Positions 1 through 5,869 of a stretch of 8,518 nucleotides of DNA are shown here, piece by piece (the first letter of the stretch is position 1; each line of letters opens with the position of its first letter). Under the pieces are notes generated by a model. The model made no database searches and was not told where the DNA came from. It was given only the letters and a program-made list of their open reading frames with translations. The stretch is taken from positions 1 through 8,518 of the forward strand of contig JAAZCR010000079.1 in the NCBI GenBank assembly GCA_012513195.1, in the 5' to 3' direction. A program made the translations under genes and the position numbers. The stretch is from Bacilli bacterium (GTDB lineage: Bacteria; Bacillota_I; Bacilli_A; Haloplasmatales; Haloplasmataceae).

Positions 1-90
1 ACTTAACTTAGCTTTTCTTCCCAAATGAAAAATCCCCTTTCTGTAGATAGTACAGTTTATTTTTTTGTACTGTCTACTTTAAGGGGATCA
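1..90. mobile_element. Probable end of an insertion sequence (partial, runs off the left edge)
   Basis: Homology of the neighbouring glycosidase gene to its two paralogues stops abruptly next to this stretch. Read on the minus strand, the segment starts TGATCCCCTTAAAGTAGACA at position 90 and continues leftwards into unrelated sequence. A TG-initiated, CCCC-containing terminal sequence with AAAGT.GACA resembles my memory of IS3/IS150-group termini; no database comparison was possible. On the plus strand a frame open from position 2 ends at a TGA at 26-28, which could be a transposase C-terminus, but eight codons prove nothing. A rival reading is that 32-88 is simply a large terminator hairpin. 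No target duplication can be tested because the other end lies outside the window. Confidence 0.45.
32..88. repeat. Large imperfect inverted repeat (22-bp arms, 13-nt loop)
   Basis: Arm 32-53 pairs with arm 67-88 at 18 of 22 positions. The outer 8 bp (ATCCCCTT with AAGGGGAT) and the inner block (GTAGAtAGTAC with GTACTgTCTAC) match apart from one base, separated by a 3-base bulge of mismatch. The loop is T-rich on the plus strand. Read on the minus strand, the second arm is followed by GGGGATTTTTC, so transcripts coming from the truncated glycosidase would form a long stem followed by a short U run. The element could therefore be an intrinsic terminator, the subterminal inverted repeat of an insertion sequence, or both. 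Confidence 0.75.
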
Positions 91-92
91 TA

Positions 93-1084
93 TTATAAGA
101 TACCACCATTTTTGATATTCCAAGGATTATTATCCCATTCAGGATTAACACTTGCTGAAAATTGACCGTGATTAATTAATGTAAGGAGAATATAGATATC
201 ATATAGTTCTGCTAATTCTATTACCCTATCTAATTCAGCCGCACAATCTAGACGAAACTCATCATACTTGCTACCCCAATGTAAGGCAAATCCCCATGTT
301 GCTAACCAAATTCTAGCCGCATTAGCACCATTATCATGCATTTTCTTAAACCACACATCATAGTCATAAGTCCGTCTTGTACTAGAGGTATACCAAGCAG
401 TGTTTTGCCCTAAAGGTATAAAGAGTTCACCATTTTGAAAGATGAAGTTACGTTTATACTGTGGTTCAACCTGAATGAAACCACGATAATTGATAGCGTT
501 TTCATTTACTTCAAAAATTTTTTGTTTAGCTTGCACAACGATACCATTTTTAACTATTGTCACGATTAAGTGCCACGTGCCACTTTCTTCTGGTAAAAAC
601 CGTAATCGATAATGCTCCTCACCTATCCAAGTTATTGTTTGTCGTCCTTGGATTTCATTGGGATTCGTACTTGCTTTGCCAGAAATACCACTTGGAGCCC
701 CTTTAAAACTTGTATCAATGGAAATCTCAAAATCACGGGTCCAAAATGCTGGTAAAACTATTGTCTTACCACTTGGAGAAATAAAAGTTCCTGTAATATT
801 TAAATAATTATAATTAAAGGGATTTCCTTCCTTTTTAATCTTTTCAACATCACCATATAGAGCTATTCTACTTTTTCGTATTGTGTAGGGTTTTCTGTAA
901 CTATAATAATGTCATCAATAATAACTTCTTTTGGTTCGGCTTGTGTTGTTGTATATAGTGTTGTAGTTATAGTAGTCGATGTTGTTTCTGTAGTACTTGT
1001 TAATGTAGTGGTCTTGTTTGTTTGACATCCTACAATGACTATACATACCACAAGTAAACTCAACCAAATAACTTTTCTAAACAT
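93..1084 (-). pseudogene. Frameshifted, 3'-truncated DUF5060/GH-A glycosidase lipoprotein (third paralogue)
   Basis: This is the remains of a surface glycoside hydrolase closely related to the genes at 2261-4111 and 4108-5856. It starts with a lipoprotein signal peptide (MFRKVIWLSLLVVCIVIVGC, lipobox Cys20) and a Thr-rich linker. After ENPTQYEKVE a TAG (863-865) stops the frame. Restoring one A (GTAGAA[A]TAGC) gives continuous coding: a DUF5060-like domain (NPFNYNYLNITGTF, LPAFWTRDFEI, YRLRFLPEESGTW), then the start of the catalytic domain (YRGFIQVEP, KRNFIFQNG, DYDVWF, RIWL, LINHGQF). It ends at WNIKNGGIL followed by TAA. The paralogues continue for about 300 more residues, including both catalytic glutamates, so this copy lacks its active site. 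An AGGAGG site (1090-1095) overlaps the lacI-type gene's stop codon, so the two genes were probably one transcript. One base added makes 331 codons including the stop, against about 616 expected. Confidence 0.88.
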
Positions 1085-1093
1085 GGAATCCTC

Positions 1094-2128
1094 CTAAATG
1101 AGGGACTTAACACTATCCCTTTCAACTATTTTTCCTTGGATAAGAATACGTCCATATGTCTTTTTGGGGTTTGCTATTTTCTTCGTAATGACATTTACAC
1201 AAGTGTCAATCATTTCATCGACATTATGATCCACGGTGGTAAGTTGAGGGTTTGCTAATGTAGCAAAAATAGAATTATCAAAGCCTACTACAGAGATATC
1301 ATCAGGTACTTTTAAACCCATTTCATCGAGTTTTCTGATTAAGTTATACGCTACTAAATCACAGTTACATACAAAGGCAGTTGGTAACTCTTTTGGTAAG
1401 ACTATGTCAATTAACTCGTTTGCACTGTTTCGATCGTCTATAACATAATCCATATTAAGCGGAATGCCATTTTCAATTAACGCTTTATAATACCCTAAAT
1501 AACGGTCTTGAATACTACTCGTAGCCCAAATCGTTCCTATAAAACCAATCTTCTTGTGTCCAAGCTTAATCAAACTGTTAGTAATTAAATATGAGGAATA
1601 GAAGTTATCAACAACTATGGAATCAACTTTTGAAAAGTCAACATAAAAGTCAAGATAAACTAATGGTATATCTATTGTTTCTAATTTCTTTAAATAACGA
1701 TTATCTAATTGTCCAAGAACGATGAGACCATCAATTTTATGTTCGTTATACATTCTTGGTAACTCTAAACTATCTTCATCGGCTTTTGTTAAGAGTTCCA
1801 TTACACTTGAATACCCTAGTTCATCTAGTTTTTTAGTAATTAATCCATATAAATCAAAGTAATAAGCTTTTTTATCTTGTTCTACATGATTATTAACTTT
1901 TGTAGAAACATAGTGTTCTGCAATTAAAATACCTACATTTGACACCTTTTGGGTTTTTAAACCACGTGCTACTGTATTTATACGATAACCCATTTCTTGT
2001 GCGATTAGTTTAACTTTTTCCCGTAGTTCTTCGCTAACCCCTTCTTTATCATTTAATGCTTTTGAAACTGATACTTTACTGATACCTAACCGTTTAGCGA
2101 TGTCTGTCATATTAATCTTCTTACTCAT
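1094..2128 (-). CDS. LacI-family transcriptional repressor
   Basis: A DNA-binding, sugar-responsive regulator of 344 residues, the normal length for the family. Residues 7-26 form the LacI helix-turn-helix (MTDIAKRLGISKVSVSKALN), followed by the third helix and the hinge helix around 49-60 (RINTVARGLKTQ). Residues about 61-340 are a periplasmic-binding-protein-like effector domain with family landmarks: IDGLIVLG (132-139), GHKKIGFIG (190-198), RYLGYYKAL (209-217), VPDDISVVGFDN (274-285) and PQLTTV (294-299). The start at 2128 is supported by a GAGGTGA site at 2133-2139, four bases upstream. The gene is intact and sits between two glycosidase genes. Its promoter carries the same 16-bp core as the GH2 promoter, so it probably represses both that operon and itself. 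The effector is unknown; a mannose-containing oligosaccharide would fit the neighbours. It has no separate terminator before the truncated glycosidase that follows. Confidence 0.95.
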   Translation of the reverse strand: MSKKINMTDIAKRLGISKVSVSKALNDKEGVSEELREKVKLIAQEMGYRINTVARGLKTQKVSNVGILIAEHYVSTKVNNHVEQDKKAYYFDLYGLITKKLDELGYSSVMELLTKADEDSLELPRMYNEHKIDGLIVLGQLDNRYLKKLETIDIPLVYLDFYVDFSKVDSIVVDNFYSSYLITNSLIKLGHKKIGFIGTIWATSSIQDRYLGYYKALIENGIPLNMDYVIDDRNSANELIDIVLPKELPTAFVCNCDLVAYNLIRKLDEMGLKVPDDISVVGFDNSIFATLANPQLTTVDHNVDEMIDTCVNVITKKIANPKKTYGRILIQGKIVERDSVKSLI

Positions 2129-2171
2129 TGAATCACCTCATAAATTAACACATACTTAACTTGTCGAATGT

Positions 2172-2202
2172 TGTAACTTTATATTTAATCAATGTAACTT
2201 TA
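2172..2202. repeat. Direct repeat TGTAACTTTA spaced 21 bp in the regulator leader
   Basis: TGTAACTTTA occurs at 2172-2181 and again at 2193-2202, with start-to-start spacing of 21 bp, about two helical turns. The second copy is part of the operator-like site; the first lies further into the untranslated leader. This would place two regulator half-sites on the same face of the DNA, but an AT-rich chance match is possible. Confidence 0.4.
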
Positions 2203-2212
2203 TCGGTTACTT
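2194..2212. promoter_or_regulatory. Predicted LacI-type operator in the regulator promoter
   Basis: GTAACTTTATCGGTTAC (2194-2210) is an inverted repeat GTAAC-N7-GTTAC. The 16 bases ACTTTATCGGTTACTT (2197-2212) recur exactly at 8313-8328 in front of the GH2 gene. A central CG is typical of LacI-family operators. The site lies just downstream of the -10 element, where bound repressor would block initiation, implying autoregulation. Confidence 0.6.
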
Positions 2213-2214
2213 TA

Positions 2215-2244
2215 ATTTTATCTTATGATGTATATATTTGTCAA
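2215..2244 (-). promoter_or_regulatory. Sigma-A-type promoter for the LacI-family gene
   Basis: On the minus strand, TTGACA (2239-2244) is followed after 18 bases by TAAAAT (2215-2220): a perfect -35 and a 5/6 match to the -10 consensus. It lies in the 132-bp gap after the lipoprotein glycosidase gene. I see no intrinsic terminator between that gene and this promoter, so readthrough from the upstream operon is also likely. Confidence 0.6.
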
Positions 2245-2260
2245 TGTACTGTTTACAAAT

Positions 2261-4111
2261 TTAATCAACAATTATTGCTATATCTTCATGAAAGGTTGGT
2301 AACTGAAAAGTAAATTTTTCATCATTGATAACGATGCTAGCTGTATCAATGATTTCTCCTGTCTTTGTATCAATAATAGTAACTTTAAACTCTCCATTAA
2401 CAAAGGGGATTGTTACTATCACTTCTTCTTTTGGTTTGATATTTTGATAAAAATAAGTCCAGTTTTTATCATATAAATAGATATATAAACGATTATCAAT
2501 GCGATAACCTAAGATACTTATTTGATTATTACTAATAGTTATATCTTTTAAACTACTCAATTGAATATATGTACTTCCCCGTAAATCCATCAGTTTACTG
2601 TACTTGGCAGCTCCTTCAAAACGATAATAAAGATTGTGGGGATGTACCCAACTATCCCACCACCAATTCATTGCACCTCCAGCACCACCTCCCATGATGC
2701 TAGCCCATAAACCTTGATGGATGGTTATACCTGTAGGATCCATTTCATAGGTCCGCCCGCCTGATTCGGCATTTATACCTAGTTCACTGAATATAACAGG
2801 TTTTTGATAGATGTTCCATATGGCATTAATCCGATTAACTAATTGATTATTCATATTTTTATTAGCGTAATCATAACTATGAGGATTCACAAAATCAATC
2901 GTGCTTAAACCATAGGCCATACCAGTTTCACCTTTATAACTTGTTGTAACTAAATGGTGGTATGGATCATGTTCTTTAATAAACTGACTCATTTCTTTAT
3001 GCCATTGATAAACATCTAAAGGATTACTATCAGTCCAATCAACTTCATTCCATAATTCCCAAGCAAAGATGTGCGTACTATAACTGTACCGACCAATTAA
3101 GTACAATAACTGACTTTTATAAATTCTTTTAGCGTCTTCACTATAAAAAAACTCGCGAGGTTTATTCAATATACCCCCATTTATAACATTCCATGGATTA
3201 TTATGCCAGTCTGGATTAACATACTGAGAGAATTGACCATGGTTTATTAATGTTAAAAATAAATAGATATCGTATTTTTCTGCTAAAGAAATTACTCTAT
3301 CTAATCTTGCAGCTTCATTCTGACGAGAAGAAAAATCATTAAACTTCTCGCCATAATGAAGAGAAAAGCAACGCTGACTTAACCAAATCCTACCCACATT
3401 TGCGCCAATCTCATGCATGTTTTGAAACCAAACATCATAATCATAGGTTTTGTGTGCCCGATTAACATGCCAACTTGTATTTTGACCGATAGGAATATAC
3501 ATCGAACCATCCTCAAAGATGAAATTACGCTTATGTAGCGGTTCTACTTGGATAAACCCTTTATATACTGCTTCATTATCTTGAATTTCGATATTACCAC
3601 TAAGGGTTTGAATTACCTCTCCTTGATATTTAACCTCAACTTCATATATCCAATTACCCTTTTCTGTAGGTAAAAAACGAAACATATAACATTCATTATC
3701 TTTTAGTAAGACTGTCTCTAATCCTTTTGGTTCATTGAGTGGAACATTACTACCAGAACCTTGCCAAGTTTCATCTAAGATGATTTCATATTCCTTATAC
3801 CAAAATGCAGGTAACATGATTTCTCTGCCTGTAGGACTAGTAAACTTGCCAAAAATATTTAACTCATCATAGTCATAGGGATTTACGATACTTTTAATGT
3901 CCATCTTTTCATTTAACCGCATTTCTACCATTTCATAAGCTTTCAAGGTGGTATTAATTACTGATACTGAAGCAAATAAATGTTCTTTTATTGATTCAGT
4001 TGTAGATGTTTCAACGTTGCTAGAAGTAGTAATTGTAGTTTGTATCTTGTTCTTACAACTTGTAATAATCATTAAAACTAGAAGTACGATTATGATAATA
4101 ACACGTTTCAT
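2261..4111 (-). CDS. Surface lipoprotein glycoside hydrolase: DUF5060 domain plus GH5-like clan GH-A catalytic domain
   Basis: A 616-residue enzyme predicted to be anchored on the outer face of the membrane. Residues 1-19 are a lipoprotein signal peptide (lipobox ITSC, Cys19), followed by a Thr/Ser-rich linker to about 41. A DUF5060-like beta-sandwich spans about 45-175 (NPYDYDELNIFGKF, LPAFWYKEYEI, FRFLPTEKGNW). The catalytic barrel spans about 182-510 with clan GH-A motifs: RIWL (241-244), HGQF (291-294), WELWNE (351-356, acid/base Glu356), NPHSYD (409-414) and FSELG (441-445, nucleophile Glu443). The two glutamates are 87 residues apart. A C-terminal beta domain closes the protein. The start ATG overlaps the previous gene's TGA (ATGA) and has no good ribosome binding site of its own, implying translational coupling. 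Substrate is unproven; a beta-mannoside or related beta-glycan is suggested by the GH2 neighbour. A GH5-like assignment is better supported than any specific activity. Confidence 0.9.
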   Translation of the reverse strand: MKRVIIIIVLLVLMIITSCKNKIQTTITTSSNVETSTTESIKEHLFASVSVINTTLKAYEMVEMRLNEKMDIKSIVNPYDYDELNIFGKFTSPTGREIMLPAFWYKEYEIILDETWQGSGSNVPLNEPKGLETVLLKDNECYMFRFLPTEKGNWIYEVEVKYQGEVIQTLSGNIEIQDNEAVYKGFIQVEPLHKRNFIFEDGSMYIPIGQNTSWHVNRAHKTYDYDVWFQNMHEIGANVGRIWLSQRCFSLHYGEKFNDFSSRQNEAARLDRVISLAEKYDIYLFLTLINHGQFSQYVNPDWHNNPWNVINGGILNKPREFFYSEDAKRIYKSQLLYLIGRYSYSTHIFAWELWNEVDWTDSNPLDVYQWHKEMSQFIKEHDPYHHLVTTSYKGETGMAYGLSTIDFVNPHSYDYANKNMNNQLVNRINAIWNIYQKPVIFSELGINAESGGRTYEMDPTGITIHQGLWASIMGGGAGGAMNWWWDSWVHPHNLYYRFEGAAKYSKLMDLRGSTYIQLSSLKDITISNNQISILGYRIDNRLYIYLYDKNWTYFYQNIKPKEEVIVTIPFVNGEFKVTIIDTKTGEIIDTASIVINDEKFTFQLPTFHEDIAIIVD

Positions 4112-5856
4112 GATTGTTTCTTTAGTATAAAGGCTAAATCTTGATGAATGCGGTTAAAGAAAAGTGCAAGCTTTCCATTAGAGGTTTCCACTATCCTTTC
4201 TTCAGTTATATCACCACTAAGAGTATCAAAAATCCTAAGTTCATAAGTACCATCATCGCAGGCAATTATGATTTCCACGTTCTCAATTGGATTTACATTT
4301 GGTTCCGTGTATTTCCAATTCACATCATAAAGGTAACCATATATTCGATTATCCAATAAATATCCTATACACTTAATATCTTGATGATTAATTTCAGTTA
4401 CATCTTTTAATAACACATACCTATCACTAATCATATCAAGATATTGGGCATACTTCGCAGCTCCTTTAAAACGATAATAAAGGTTATGAGGATGAACATG
4501 GCTATCCCACCACCAGTTCATCGCACTACCTGCTCCACCACCAAGCATTCCGGCCCAACATTGCTGATGAAGGGTTATACCTAGGGGGTCTTGTTTAGCT
4601 GTTTCTACACCTGAACGCCAATCAATACCAATCTCACTATAGAAAATTGGTTTCTTATACATTTGATAGAATGTTTCTAAGTTAATAGGTAAAGTATTAT
4701 TGATATTCTTTTCTGTGTACCCATAAGTATGAGGATTTGCGAAGTCTATAGTTGGGATGTTGTAGGCTTCATTGGTTTCATTATGGAAACTTGTACTTAC
4801 TAAATGATGATAGGGATCAATATTTTTTAGATAAGCACTCATTTCTTCATGCCATTTATATCCTGCATCACTATTTAAGTGATCATCAACCCAGCTTACT
4901 TCATTCCACAATTCCCAAGCTAATAGATTATCTAAATAACCATAACGGGCAACAATATATTGGAGTTGATTCTTATATAAATGTTTTGCCTTTTCATTAG
5001 TAAAGAATTCCATCGGATATGCGAGAAATCCCCCATTAGCGATGTTCCAAGGATTCTTATCCCACATTGGATTTACTTTCGCTGAAAATTGACCATGATT
5101 TAATAAAGTAAGCATGACATAAATACCTTTGTCTTTGGCAATTGTTAAGACACGGTCAAGTCTAGCCGCATTAGCCAAATCATACTCATCCATTTTTTGC
5201 CAGTGGAGGGCAAAACTCCAAGGTGATAACCAAATGCGACATATGTTCATCAAGTTTTCTTGCATCTTAGAAAACCATACATCATAATCAAAAGTCTTTC
5301 TTACACGTGAAGTAAACCAACAAACATTTTGACCAATTGGAATAAAGGTTTCGCCATTTTGGAAAACAAAGTTACGCTTATGTTGCGGTTCAACAGAAAT
5401 AACGCCACGATAATTGATATCATTTTTTTCAACGTTAAACTCATCTTCTTCTAATTGTGTTAACTCTCCATTCAGATACACTTTTAATTGATATCTAATC
5501 TTCCCACTACATAACGGAAGATAACGAATACGAAAATGTCCATTATCAATAAACTCTAATACTTCTTTTCCGAATGGTTCGCCTTCCGCATAATAAGCGA
5601 TACCATGGCTACCCTCTTCTTCCAAAAAAGTGGATTCATCTAAAGTTATAACTGCTTCTTTTGTCCAAAATGCTTTTAGTGTCATACCTTTTCCATTTTC
5701 AGGTGTAAAAGTACATTCAATATTTACTTCATCATAATTAAAAGGATTTTTTACTTCTTCAATTAAACTACTCGGATAAAGTCTAAACTCAACCAACTCA
5801 TATTGTTTAGGATTATTAGTTAACAACATAACTTCATTAATAAACTTTGCCATCAT
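4108..5856 (-). CDS. Cytoplasmic glycoside hydrolase: DUF5060 domain plus GH5-like clan GH-A catalytic domain
   Basis: A 582-residue paralogue of the lipoprotein enzyme at 2261-4111, but with no signal peptide, no lipobox and no Thr-rich linker, so it should act inside the cell on imported oligosaccharides. The DUF5060-like domain spans about 10-145 (NPFNYDEVNIECTF, LKAFWTKEAVI, FRIRYLPLCSGKI). The catalytic domain (about 149-475) has RIWL (207-210), HGQF (254-257), WELWNE (314-319, acid/base Glu319), NPHTYG (374-379) and YSEIG (406-410, nucleophile Glu408). It also shares the Trp-rich GGGAGSAMNWWWDS block (about 439-452) with its paralogue. GAGGGG at 5861-5866 precedes two consecutive ATGs (5856 and 5853); either could be used. 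It begins 13 bp after the GH2 stop codon and ends in the ATGA overlap, so the three genes form one operon. Exact activity is not determinable from the sequence. Confidence 0.9.
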   Translation of the reverse strand: MMAKFINEVMLLTNNPKQYELVEFRLYPSSLIEEVKNPFNYDEVNIECTFTPENGKGMTLKAFWTKEAVITLDESTFLEEEGSHGIAYYAEGEPFGKEVLEFIDNGHFRIRYLPLCSGKIRYQLKVYLNGELTQLEEDEFNVEKNDINYRGVISVEPQHKRNFVFQNGETFIPIGQNVCWFTSRVRKTFDYDVWFSKMQENLMNICRIWLSPWSFALHWQKMDEYDLANAARLDRVLTIAKDKGIYVMLTLLNHGQFSAKVNPMWDKNPWNIANGGFLAYPMEFFTNEKAKHLYKNQLQYIVARYGYLDNLLAWELWNEVSWVDDHLNSDAGYKWHEEMSAYLKNIDPYHHLVSTSFHNETNEAYNIPTIDFANPHTYGYTEKNINNTLPINLETFYQMYKKPIFYSEIGIDWRSGVETAKQDPLGITLHQQCWAGMLGGGAGSAMNWWWDSHVHPHNLYYRFKGAAKYAQYLDMISDRYVLLKDVTEINHQDIKCIGYLLDNRIYGYLYDVNWKYTEPNVNPIENVEIIIACDDGTYELRIFDTLSGDITEERIVETSNGKLALFFNRIHQDLAFILKKQS

Positions 5857-5869
5857 CTATCCCCTCTTT

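Noticed and set aside
2239..2260. Catabolite-repression (cre) site upstream of the regulator
   Set aside because: TGTAAACAGTACAT resembles the left half of a cre box but lacks the central CG and the right-half bases.
3948..4130. Plus-strand open frame of 60 codons
   Set aside because: It is antisense to the signal peptide and Thr-rich linker of the lipoprotein gene; its hydrophobic look comes from the complement of low-complexity codons. No ribosome binding site or recognisable family.
4141..5000. Two plus-strand open frames (4141-4359 and 4752-5000)
   Set aside because: Both lie wholly antisense to the strongly conserved glycosidase coding sequence at 4108-5856, which has all its catalytic motifs; neither has a recognisable domain.
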